From Verrucomicrobiota bacterium (GTDB taxonomy: Bacteria > Verrucomicrobiota > Verrucomicrobiia > Limisphaerales > Pedosphaeraceae): a stretch of DNA of 32,892 bases. Position 1 is the first letter of the stretch. Each line of letters opens with the position of its first letter. Of the stretch, positions 16,173 to 23,681 are shown one piece after another. Location of the stretch: contig JAJPHR010000027.1 of the NCBI GenBank assembly GCA_021325145.1, positions 1 to 32,892 on the forward strand, in the 5' to 3' direction. Both the position numbers and the translations under genes were made by a program. Below the pieces are notes generated by a model, which was given only the letters and a program-made list of their open reading frames with translations, was not told where the DNA came from and searched no databases.

Positions 16173-17005
16173 TATAGATCCTGGTAGCGAATCAGTTCGA
16201 TGCTCCGCCGCTGGACAAGGTCTTTCACGCGCGGACTGATCAAGGCGTCGAACTCGTGCTTAAATTCGTCGAGAGAAGGATGGGAGTAAAGCTCCGAATC
16301 GCCCGCCGGCAGTTCGGGCAACAGGCGGAGAACGTAAGCCTCATCGACGAGCGCGTTTTGCAGCAGGCCAAAAACACGTTGGGTGTGGCGAATGCCCTGG
16401 CGCTGCAAGCTGGGTCGCGCGCGCGCGGAGAGGCAGCGATAGATGAAAGCGTGGCTGGTGCGATAGAGCCATCGCCCTGATGCCAGCCGCGCGTTCAGCC
16501 AAAACGGATCGCGCGTGAGGCGCATGCGCCGGATGCCAAACTCCGCGGTTTCGGCCATCAGGATGGGGAAGACGGTCGGGTGCAGATGCAAGTGCAAGTG
16601 GCCGTTGACATGATCAAGGGTCAGGCCGGTGGCGCGGAATCGTTCCAGCTGCGCGCGGATTTCCTTCCGCAATTGTGCCCGCAAATTGTGCCGGACAAAG
16701 TATTTGAAACCCACGGCGACCGGACGATCGGAGAATTCACCGCGATCATTGACGAGGCCCGGAATTTGGCTGGCGGGCAAAGCTGAGCTTCCGCAAAGCA
16801 GCGAGAGATGGAGGCCAACGCCCAGCCTGGGATGCTCACGGGCGAGCGCGACGGCCTCGGCCGTCGCGGGCTCATTCATCATGAGGCTGGCGGTGGTGAG
16901 GATGCCTTCGGCATGCGCGCGAATGACTGCCTGGTTGATGGCCGGGGAACGGCCAAAGTCATCCGCATTGACAATCAGGCGCCGCGCCAGTTCAGGGCGT
17001 GCCAT
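16172..17005 (-). CDS. hpnK: HpnK-like ChbG/YdjC-family deacetylase
   Basis: This 277-residue protein belongs to the ChbG/YdjC carbohydrate deacetylase family and resembles the hopanoid-associated member HpnK. The N-terminal metal-binding motif IVNADDFGRSPAINQAV contains Asp15 and Asp16, and His residues of the second metal motif are in LDHVNGHLHLHLHP. The segment GLHLSLL supplies another conserved His. The family removes N-acetyl groups from sugars using a divalent metal; the exact HpnK substrate is not established. It overlaps the end of hpnD by 14 bases, so the two are co-translated. Gene order hpnD-hpnK supports the hopanoid assignment over a generic chitooligosaccharide deacetylase. Confidence 0.82.
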   Translation of the reverse strand: MARPELARRLIVNADDFGRSPAINQAVIRAHAEGILTTASLMMNEPATAEAVALAREHPRLGVGLHLSLLCGSSALPASQIPGLVNDRGEFSDRPVAVGFKYFVRHNLRAQLRKEIRAQLERFRATGLTLDHVNGHLHLHLHPTVFPILMAETAEFGIRRMRLTRDPFWLNARLASGRWLYRTSHAFIYRCLSARARPSLQRQGIRHTQRVFGLLQNALVDEAYVLRLLPELPAGDSELYSHPSLDEFKHEFDALISPRVKDLVQRRSIELIRYQDL

Positions 17006-17861
17006 AGTTGGGCGTCAACGCGCCTGAAGCGACGCGCAAGCCGGTGCGGAGAATCAGCAGAAGTTTCTGGCCTTTGTTGAGACGCGTCGGGGTTGGGCCC
17101 AGGACATCGAACTGCCGGCTTTCCAGTTTGCGCAGCAACTTCCAGTAAACCGAACCCATCAACTCGGCGGCAACCATGGCCCGGCGGTCCACTTTCGGGA
17201 GAGTGACGCGGGCCAGCCGATAAAAATGGCGCGCGCGTTCCGCCACGCTCCCGGCCAGGGCATGGAACCGCGAGGAGTATTCGAAGCGCAGAATTTCCTC
17301 GGGCGACACTCGAAAGCGATCCAATTCGGACAGCGGCAGATAGATTCGCCCGCGCTCGGCATCGGATCGCACGTCGCGCAGGATGTTCGTCAACTGGAGC
17401 GCCTTCCCGAGATGGACGGCGTACTCGCGGCACGCAGGGTCCTGGTATCCAAAAATCTCGATGCTCAACAAACCCACCACCGAGGCCACGCGGTAACAAT
17501 ACTTTTCCAATTCCTCGTAGTCGGCATAACGCTTGATGTCGAGGTCCATCTCCACGCCTTTGAGGAGTTCGTCAAACAAGTTGAAAGGCAGGTGATGTCG
17601 ACGGATGAACGTTTGCAGTTCGCGATTGACTTCGAATTGCGGGGTTTCGCCCGCGCAAGCGCGCCGGATGTCCTCGCGCCAGGCGGTGAGTTGCGCGCGA
17701 CGATCCTCGACGGGAACGGATTCATCATCGGCCACGTCATCGACCTCGCGGCAAAACGCATACAGGGCGGACATGCCATCGCGTTTGGCGCGAGGCAGGA
17801 GCACAAACGCCAGGGCAAGGTTGGAAGCGCTATTCCGCGTGATGGTCCGGCTATCTTGCAT
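16992..17861 (-). CDS. hpnD: Presqualene diphosphate synthase HpnD
   Basis: This 289-residue trans-isoprenyl diphosphate synthase joins two farnesyl diphosphates head to head to form presqualene diphosphate, the first step of the HpnDCE route to squalene. The first Asp-rich motif is CREVDDVADDES (Asp41 to Asp46), and the second is TNILRDVRSDAERGRIYLP (Asp162 and Asp166). The form ALQLTNILRD is typical of HpnD rather than of HpnC. No HpnC, HpnE or squalene-hopene cyclase is visible here, so the rest of the pathway must be elsewhere. It begins 6 bases after the small His-rich gene and is followed by hpnK. A carotenoid-type phytoene synthase is the main alternative. Confidence 0.85.
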   Translation of the reverse strand: MQDSRTITRNSASNLALAFVLLPRAKRDGMSALYAFCREVDDVADDESVPVEDRRAQLTAWREDIRRACAGETPQFEVNRELQTFIRRHHLPFNLFDELLKGVEMDLDIKRYADYEELEKYCYRVASVVGLLSIEIFGYQDPACREYAVHLGKALQLTNILRDVRSDAERGRIYLPLSELDRFRVSPEEILRFEYSSRFHALAGSVAERARHFYRLARVTLPKVDRRAMVAAELMGSVYWKLLRKLESRQFDVLGPTPTRLNKGQKLLLILRTGLRVASGALTPNYGTP

Positions 17862-17867
17862 GCGGCA

Positions 17868-18245
17868 TCAAAGCCCGGCTGGCGGCGTTGATTCATTCCG
17901 CACCGGCGGCAGGCCGCGGGTCTGGGCCAGGGTCGGATTCATCGGACGTTCGCGATGTCTCGACCGGCGCCATCCCTTGCGTTTCCGGATCAATGGCGCA
18001 GATTCGGCGGAAGATCCGGATGTTGTTAAGGGAGGTGTTTCCGCGCTGTTGTGATCGTGGTGATGGCTCCGGTGATGATGCCGGTAAACGCGCCGCCGCG
18101 GTTTCTTGCGGTAAAACGCGGCCCAAATGACGATCGGCACCGTCACGAGAACCAACGCGCCGAAAATGTACAACCCTTCGCGGACTGATCCGGACAACTT
18201 AAGATCAATTTGTGCCATCCACACGTCAAAGGAAACGCCACTCAC
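17868..18245 (-). CDS. Small single-pass membrane protein with His-rich cytoplasmic tail
   Basis: I do not recognise this 125-residue protein. It has one strong membrane segment (EGLYIFGALVLVTVPIVIWAAFY, about residues 23-45), then a basic stretch KKPRRRVYRHHHRSHHHDH that suggests the C-terminal side stays in the cytoplasm. The rest is Ser/Pro/Arg-rich and probably disordered. Nine histidines within about 15 residues could bind metal. It starts at a GTG overlapping the stop of the NtrC-type regulator as GTGA; the ribosome-binding site AAGGAGG, seven bases upstream, makes that start convincing. It lies between the two-component genes and hpnD, so a role in signalling or assembly is possible but unproven. 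Confidence 0.68.
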   Translation of the reverse strand: MSGVSFDVWMAQIDLKLSGSVREGLYIFGALVLVTVPIVIWAAFYRKKPRRRVYRHHHRSHHHDHNSAETPPLTTSGSSAESAPLIRKRKGWRRSRHRERPMNPTLAQTRGLPPVRNESTPPAGL

Positions 18246-19669
18246 GATGCCGCCTCCTTTCCAAGGGCGGGCGGTTCTTCGTCGGTTTCGCTTCCCGTGT
18301 TGATGTTGAGCCGCTGCATGCGATAACGCAAGGCATGGCGGCTGATTTTCAGGCGCTCAGCGGTGCGGGTCAGGCTGAAGTGGTTTTGCTCCAGCACGCT
18401 GGTGACCAGCTCCCGCTCGAAGTTGGCCATCATTTCGTCGAGTGATTCGTTGCCGATGGCCCGCGGACCGGTGGCCTTGCGCAGGCCAGTTTCAAGCTGA
18501 AAATCCGGCAGACTCGCGGGTTGAATTTCGTCGCTGGTTTCAAGGATCAATCCGCGTTCGATGACATTGCGCAGTTCCCGGACGTTCCCGGGCCAGTGAT
18601 GCGAAAGCAACTTTTGCTGGGCCGCGCGGGAAAAACGCTTGGCGGGACGCTTCATGATCTGGCTGAAGTGCCGCAAAAAGTGGTCCGCCAGCATGAGCAC
18701 ATCCGGGCCGCGTTCGCGCAATGGCGGGAGGCGAAATTGAACCACGTTCAACCGATGGAAAAGGTCCTCGCGAAAATCATTCTCGCGGATGGCTTCAATG
18801 ATGTCGCGGTTGGTCGCCGCGATCAACCGCACGTTCACGCGCAACTCTTGCGTGCCGCCCACGCGGGTGAAAGTGCCGTCCTCGAGAAAACGCAGCAGCT
18901 TGGCCTGCAACGGCCGGCTCATGTCGGCAATCTCGTCCAGGAAAATGGAACCGCCATCGGCCTCTTCGACCCGCCCGGCCTTTTGCTTGAGGGCGCCGGT
19001 GAACGCGCCTTTCTCATGGCCGAACAGTTCGCTTTCGAGCAGCGTTTCCGGAATCGCGGCGCAGTTGATGCGCACATAACTGGCGTTGCGGCGGGTGCTG
19101 AGGCAATGCAACGAGCCGGCGACCAATTCCTTGCCGGTGCCGCTTTCGCCCAGCACGAGCACGCGCGCATCCGTGGGTGCGACCGTCTGGATCATCTGCC
19201 GTAGTTCGCGTATGCCGGGAGAATCGCCGACAATTTGCTCGATTTGGTAGGTTTCGTTCGCCTGGGCGCGCAAGGCGGCATTCTGGTGCAGCAGGCGATG
19301 CCGCTCGGCGCAACGGGACACCGCGTGCAGCAATTCCTCGGGCGCGAAGGGTTTGGCCAGATAATCGAACGCCCCGGCTTTGATGGCCTCGACCGCAAGC
19401 TTGGGGGTGGCGTACGCCGTGATCATCAGGATTGGCAAATCCGGCCAGCGCGTGTGGACCTTGCCAATCAATTCGTAGCCGCTCATACCTCCCAACCGGG
19501 CGTCGGTGATGACGAGCAGAAAGTCTTCCTGCGCCAGAACGGCCAGGGCTTCCTCGGCCGATTCCACCGCCGTCACGCCGTAGCCCTCGTCGGTCAGCAC
19601 CGTCTTAAGCGACAGGCGCATGTTCTTCTCGTCATCCACGACGAGCACGGATGGCAAAGCGGCGCTCAT
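18242..19669 (-). CDS. NtrC-family sigma-54-dependent response regulator
   Basis: This 475-residue regulator has all three parts of the NtrC class. The receiver domain (1-120) has the phospho-acceptor Asp56 in VITDARLGG and Lys105 in YLAKPF. The AAA+ domain has Walker A GESGTGK at 174-180 and the sigma-54 contact loop GAFTGA at 221-226. A Fis-type helix-turn-helix ends the chain (RTAERLKISRHALRYRMQRL). It should activate sigma-54 promoters when phosphorylated by the histidine kinase encoded 25 bases upstream. I found no convincing -24/-12 element in the window, so the targets are unknown. It is co-transcribed with coaC, the kinase and hpnD/hpnK. Confidence 0.93.
   Translation of the reverse strand: MSAALPSVLVVDDEKNMRLSLKTVLTDEGYGVTAVESAEEALAVLAQEDFLLVITDARLGGMSGYELIGKVHTRWPDLPILMITAYATPKLAVEAIKAGAFDYLAKPFAPEELLHAVSRCAERHRLLHQNAALRAQANETYQIEQIVGDSPGIRELRQMIQTVAPTDARVLVLGESGTGKELVAGSLHCLSTRRNASYVRINCAAIPETLLESELFGHEKGAFTGALKQKAGRVEEADGGSIFLDEIADMSRPLQAKLLRFLEDGTFTRVGGTQELRVNVRLIAATNRDIIEAIRENDFREDLFHRLNVVQFRLPPLRERGPDVLMLADHFLRHFSQIMKRPAKRFSRAAQQKLLSHHWPGNVRELRNVIERGLILETSDEIQPASLPDFQLETGLRKATGPRAIGNESLDEMMANFERELVTSVLEQNHFSLTRTAERLKISRHALRYRMQRLNINTGSETDEEPPALGKEAAS
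18253..18259 (-). promoter_or_regulatory. Strong ribosome-binding site deciding a GTG start
   Basis: On the minus strand this reads AAGGAGG, seven bases before the GTG at 18245. It lies inside the last codons of the NtrC-type gene, and decides the start of the His-rich membrane protein in favour of the GTG over an ATG nine codons later, which has no such site. Confidence 0.75.
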
Positions 19670-19694
19670 GCGTGCCGGTTCCAGTTCATCAGAA

Positions 19695-21506
19695 TCATGT
19701 TACAAAGGTTCGTGACGGAAACAATAGAATGAAGCGGGCGCCTTTTCCAAGCTTGGATTCGACGTTTACCGTGCCGCCGTAAAGTTCGACGTTGTGCTTG
19801 ACGATGGGCAGGCCAAGACCCGTTCCGCGGGCCTTGCTGGTGAAATACGCGTCGAATACGCGACTCAACTTGTCCGGAGCAATTCCAGGGCCATCGTCGG
19901 CAATGACGATCTCCACCCCGCTGCCGCCATGCGCCTGGGCGGAGATGGTAATGTTGCCGCGCCCGCTCAAAGCTTCGCGCGCGTTTTGAAGCAGGTTCAC
20001 TAACACGGCGGAAAGATGGATGCGCTGCATGACCAGCGCCGGGAGGTTGGCGCCAAATTCCTTGTGAATTTGTGTGGCATAGTTGGCAGCGCGCGGGAAA
20101 ACCTCGGCGATGGCGCGATCCACCTCGTCGGGCACGCTCAACTTCTCCACGCGGCCTTCGCTTAACTGCGCGTAGCCCATCAACTGCGTGATGATCCCGT
20201 CCGAGCGCTCGATTTCCTCACGGATGATTTGAAGCTGCTGGCCGAAGTCGCGCTTGCCCGCCTTGAGGCCGCGTTCGAGCGAAAAGACGGCGTTGTTGAT
20301 GATGCCGAGCGGGTTTTTCAACTGGTGCGCAATCTCCGCGGCCAGGCGTCCAGCAGCTTTGAGCTCGCTGTTGCGCGCTGCGGCCTCGAGCGCCTCGCGC
20401 TGCGCTTCACGGTCGCGAAAGGCCAGAAGTTGGACGCCATAACAAGAGGAGGTCAAAAGCCAAAGAATGATCAGACGCAGCAGGAACGGTTCGCTGCCAG
20501 TGTCCGGCTCCACGGTGGTGGTGGTCAACGGATTGGTGTAACGCATGAACCCGAGCTGTTGCGGTCGCCCGTGACGGCTCTTGGCGAGCTCCTGCGGATA
20601 GGCTTCCTCAAGCAACAAACGATTCGCCCGCACGGTCCGTTCCACCGAAAGATTCTCATTCAGCATCGCTTTGGCTTCGGGCGAAAGTTTGACGCCCGCA
20701 AAACGGTCCGGGCGGTAAATGAAGCCGCTGTGCATGATGCGGTTAAGCTCGTCCATGAAGGCGGTTTGCAAACCGTTGGTGGCGGCATTATTGGTGGAAA
20801 AACCAAGCACTGCCTGGTGCGTGGGCTCGGAGGCCTGTTCCCAAAGAAACCGCGAGAGCGGATCGGCCTGTTGCTTGAGCTTCAAGGCAAACGACTCGGG
20901 ATCCTTGATGTCCTCAGCCGTGAAGCTGGGCGAGCCCGGCCGGGTATAAACCGACGGGGGCAGTTGCAGGTCGCTGTCGTTGAGTCTGGCATTGAGCAGC
21001 CCGGCGCTGAGGTAGAAGACGCTGAGGGACAGGTTCAGCACGATTTGCGGCGTCGCCAGCGGGATGCTCAACGCGTTGATAATGATCAACCCCGGGAACA
21101 CCCAGAACAACGTGCTTTCAAAACCGCCGGTTTCAACCGTCAACCCGGCGAACAACAACCCGTCCAGCAGGCCAACGGCAAAGACCACCCATTTGACCAA
21201 GGTCGTCGGGAACCGCCGCAGAATCAACAACGTTGCCGCAACGACGGTAACCAGAATGTAAAAAATAAAAAACCGTTGCAGCGTTTCCAGCACCACCTCG
21301 CGCGGCACCGCCGCCACCGGCTGATCCAGCCAATGCGCGTAAAAGAGGTAATAGAAAACAACCACCGTAACCGCAAAGCGCGCCGGCAGCACAATGTTTC
21401 GTTGCACGGCCAGGATGCGCGCCGCCTGCGCCGCCGGCTCCGTCTCCGGCATCGCCAGCACACGCGACCACGCCCATTTCAGCCGTTGCCAGGAGGTGAT
21501 GTTCAT
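19695..21506 (-). CDS. Membrane sensor histidine kinase with large extracytoplasmic insert
   Basis: This 603-residue kinase has five hydrophobic segments in its first 172 residues (about 41-59, 76-98, 102-123, 130-150 and 153-172). A polar region of about 165 residues (173-340) follows, then one more membrane helix (341-362). A short coiled coil leads to the dimerisation domain with His394 in EIAHQLKNPLG, and a HATPase domain with ADDGPGIAP and GTGLGLPIV completes the kinase. The polar insert is most likely extracytoplasmic and is the probable sensor; I recognise no known sensor fold in it. The partner regulator is encoded immediately downstream. The NtrB-like H-box HQLKNPLG fits pairing with an NtrC-type regulator. 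Confidence 0.9.
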   Translation of the reverse strand: MNITSWQRLKWAWSRVLAMPETEPAAQAARILAVQRNIVLPARFAVTVVVFYYLFYAHWLDQPVAAVPREVVLETLQRFFIFYILVTVVAATLLILRRFPTTLVKWVVFAVGLLDGLLFAGLTVETGGFESTLFWVFPGLIIINALSIPLATPQIVLNLSLSVFYLSAGLLNARLNDSDLQLPPSVYTRPGSPSFTAEDIKDPESFALKLKQQADPLSRFLWEQASEPTHQAVLGFSTNNAATNGLQTAFMDELNRIMHSGFIYRPDRFAGVKLSPEAKAMLNENLSVERTVRANRLLLEEAYPQELAKSRHGRPQQLGFMRYTNPLTTTTVEPDTGSEPFLLRLIILWLLTSSCYGVQLLAFRDREAQREALEAAARNSELKAAGRLAAEIAHQLKNPLGIINNAVFSLERGLKAGKRDFGQQLQIIREEIERSDGIITQLMGYAQLSEGRVEKLSVPDEVDRAIAEVFPRAANYATQIHKEFGANLPALVMQRIHLSAVLVNLLQNAREALSGRGNITISAQAHGGSGVEIVIADDGPGIAPDKLSRVFDAYFTSKARGTGLGLPIVKHNVELYGGTVNVESKLGKGARFILLFPSRTFVT

Positions 21507-21534
21507 GTGATGGCGATGGAGAATGATCGAATAC

Positions 21535-22083
21535 TCACGTGACCAATTCCAGCGCGCGCCGGGCCACCGCCTCGACCGGCCATAAGCGGCCCAGTCCCTC
21601 GTAGCCGCAGGAAAGCAGCCCTTCCTCCGGACCGATAAATTCCGCCCCGCGGGACTTGAGCGTGGCGGCGTTCTGTTGCGTGGCGGGATGCAGCCACATC
21701 TTCCCGTTCATAGCGGGCGCGAGCAATATCCTCGCCTTGGGATTCAGCGCCAGCGCAATGCAGGTCAGGGCGTCATCAGCCAAACCGTGGGCCAGCTTGG
21801 CCAAAACATTGGCCGTGGCCGGCGCAATCAACAATAGGTCGGCTTCATCCGCCAGCTTGATATGCGTGGGTTTCCAACCTTCCTCCTCGTCGTACAAATC
21901 CGTGACCACCGGCTGCCGTGAGAGCGTCTTGAAGGCCAGCGGCGTGATAAACCGAAGCGAGTCCGCAGTCATCACCACCCGGACGGCGCAGCCCTGCTTC
22001 GCCAACTGACTGGTCAACTCCGCCGCCTTGTAGGCCGCTATGGAACCGGTCACACCCAATACAATATTTCGCGTCGCGCTCAT
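21535..22083 (-). CDS. coaC: Phosphopantothenoylcysteine decarboxylase (CoaC-only flavoprotein)
   Basis: This 182-residue HFCD-family flavoprotein should decarboxylate 4'-phosphopantothenoylcysteine in coenzyme A synthesis. The catalytic His74 is in THIKLADEADLLLIAPATAN, the substrate-binding PAMNGKMW motif is at 124-131, and Cys159 in LLSCGYEGLGR matches the reductive cysteine. The CoaB ligase domain normally fused to it is absent, so CoaB must be encoded elsewhere. It is the first gene of the operon; the kinase gene starts 28 bases after its stop. A different HFCD decarboxylase such as UbiX is less likely because the PxMNxxMW motif and the Cys are CoaC features. Confidence 0.85.
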   Translation of the reverse strand: MSATRNIVLGVTGSIAAYKAAELTSQLAKQGCAVRVVMTADSLRFITPLAFKTLSRQPVVTDLYDEEEGWKPTHIKLADEADLLLIAPATANVLAKLAHGLADDALTCIALALNPKARILLAPAMNGKMWLHPATQQNAATLKSRGAEFIGPEEGLLSCGYEGLGRLWPVEAVARRALELVT

Positions 22084-22163
22084 TCTCGCTTCGTCTCAAT
22101 TCAAGCCTTAATGCCGACTGTAATCCTAAGCCTCAAAGGCGCGACTTTGCAAAGATATTAAGA

Positions 22164-22310
22164 CCGGGTCAAATTCTGTCGGGGCGTGTTCAAAGCGTCC
22201 GGTCAAGTCCAAAACAGCGCAATGGCCGGAACGCCCGCGGTGCTGAGGCGTTGGGTACCTTACGAACCCAACGCAGGGGTTAAGACCTTACGCGTCGGTT
22301 CTTGACCCGG
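22164..22310 (+). promoter_or_regulatory. Structured egtB leader with mutually exclusive helices
   Basis: In the 261-base divergent gap before egtB, several helices can form in the plus-strand RNA. CCGGGTCAA (22164-22172) can pair with TTGACCCGG (22302-22310) and enclose the rest. GCGTCCGG (22195-22202) pairs with CCGGAACGC (22226-22234) with one bulge, and GCGTTGGGT (22248-22256) pairs perfectly with ACCCAACGC (22266-22274). The same 3' segment can instead pair locally: GGGTTAAGACC (22277-22287) with GGTTCTTGACCC (22297-22308). The outer and local helices compete, as in a riboswitch or attenuator. It matches no riboswitch class I know. The egtB ribosome-binding site, GGAGAGGAG, follows at 22333-22341. 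Confidence 0.5.
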
Positions 22311-22344
22311 CCACGAGTACGAATAGCTTGTAGGAGAGGAGTCG

Positions 22345-23676
22345 ATGATCACCAGCGGCGAAGTGAACAAAAAGGAAGTAACCCCGGAGTCCCTGGAAGC
22401 CCGCGATCTCAAATCAGCCGGCGTCCCCGCGAAAAAGCAACTGCTGGAACGATACCAGACCGTGCGCCGGTTTTCAGAAGCGCTCTGTGAATCCCTGGTG
22501 CCCGAGGATTATGTGATCCAGACGATGCCGGAAATGAGTCCCACCAAGTGGCATCTGGCGCACACGAGTTGGTTTTTTGAAACGTTCGTTCTGAAACCGC
22601 ATGTGCACGGCCTTCGGGCTTTGAATCCCAACTATGCGTTCCTTTTCAATTCTTACTACAACGCGGCGGGCCGGATGCACGCGCGACCGCAACGCGGCTT
22701 GATCTCACGCCCGACGGTCAAGGAAACCTTTGCTTATCGCGAGCATGTGGACTTGCTGATGTTCCAATTGCTGGACACTGCCGATGAGCGAAAACTCAAC
22801 GCCGTGATGCCTTTGATCATTCTTGGCCTCAACCACGAACAGCAGCACCAGGAACTGATGCTGACGGATTTGAAGCATCTGTTTTGGATGAATCCCCTGC
22901 GTCCAGCGTTCCGCAAACAAAAGCTTCCGAACGCCGCGCCGGCCGGCGATCTCGGGTGGAGAATTTATCCGGGAGGCATTCATTCGATTGGTCACCAGGG
23001 AACAGGGTTCTACTTCGACAACGAATGCCCCCGGCACGAAGTCTTGCTTCAGTCCTTCGCGCTCGCTTCAGGCCTGGTGACCAATCGCGAGTACCTGGCC
23101 TTTATGGAAGCAGGCGGCTACCAGCGAGCGGAGTTTTGGCTTTCCCTCGGCTGGAATTCCGCAAGCGAGAAAGGCTGGACCGCGCCGTTGTATTGGGAGA
23201 ATCGGGATGGGAAATGGTGGTTGATGACTTTGGGCGGCATGCGGGAAATGGAATGGGACGAACCGGTCTGCCATGTCAGTTACTTTGAAGCGGATGCTTA
23301 TGCGCGCTGGGCCGGCGCCCGCCTGCCCACCGAAGCCGAGTGGGAAGCGGCCGCGGACGGCGTGCCCGTGGAGGGCCGTTTTGCCGATGCCGGTTATTTT
23401 CATCCTGCTCCCCCGGCTCAAACGCCGTCCCGCGGCCATTTGCAACAAATGTTCGGAGAGGTTTGGCAGTGGACGCAAAGCGCCTATTCACCATATCCCG
23501 GATATCAGACCGCCGCGGGAGCACTGGGCGAATACAACGGGAAGTTCATGTGTAATCAGTATGTTTTGCGCGGCGCTTCCTGCGCCACGTCCAGGTCCCA
23601 TGCCCGCCGCAGTTATCGAAACTTCTTCCCTCCGGAGGCGCGCTGGCAATTCACCGGCATCCGGCTGGCCAAATAG
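22345..23676 (+). CDS. egtB: Ergothioneine biosynthesis protein EgtB (hercynine sulfoxide synthase)
   Basis: This 443-residue non-haem iron enzyme oxidatively couples hercynine to a thiol donor in ergothioneine synthesis. The N-terminal DinB-like domain carries the three iron-binding histidines: His73 in HLAHTSWFFETF, and His164 and His168 in NHEQQHQEL. The C-terminal half is the formylglycine-generating-enzyme-like domain (IYPGGIHSIG near 210, ARLPTEAEWEAAAD and FGEVWQWTQSAYSPYPGY later). Two ribosome-binding sequences, AGGAG and GAGGAG, precede the ATG. egtD follows after 5 bases. No egtA, egtC or egtE is adjacent, so cysteine rather than gamma-glutamylcysteine may be the sulfur donor; this is an inference. 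Confidence 0.93.
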   Translation: MITSGEVNKKEVTPESLEARDLKSAGVPAKKQLLERYQTVRRFSEALCESLVPEDYVIQTMPEMSPTKWHLAHTSWFFETFVLKPHVHGLRALNPNYAFLFNSYYNAAGRMHARPQRGLISRPTVKETFAYREHVDLLMFQLLDTADERKLNAVMPLIILGLNHEQQHQELMLTDLKHLFWMNPLRPAFRKQKLPNAAPAGDLGWRIYPGGIHSIGHQGTGFYFDNECPRHEVLLQSFALASGLVTNREYLAFMEAGGYQRAEFWLSLGWNSASEKGWTAPLYWENRDGKWWLMTLGGMREMEWDEPVCHVSYFEADAYARWAGARLPTEAEWEAAADGVPVEGRFADAGYFHPAPPAQTPSRGHLQQMFGEVWQWTQSAYSPYPGYQTAAGALGEYNGKFMCNQYVLRGASCATSRSHARRSYRNFFPPEARWQFTGIRLAK

Positions 23677-23681
23677 TTCCA

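Noticed and set aside
20229..21542. 437-residue plus-strand open frame opposite the histidine kinase
   Set aside because: It is the antisense shadow of a clear kinase gene with conserved H, N and G boxes, and its translation is Arg/Gly/Gln-rich without family resemblance.
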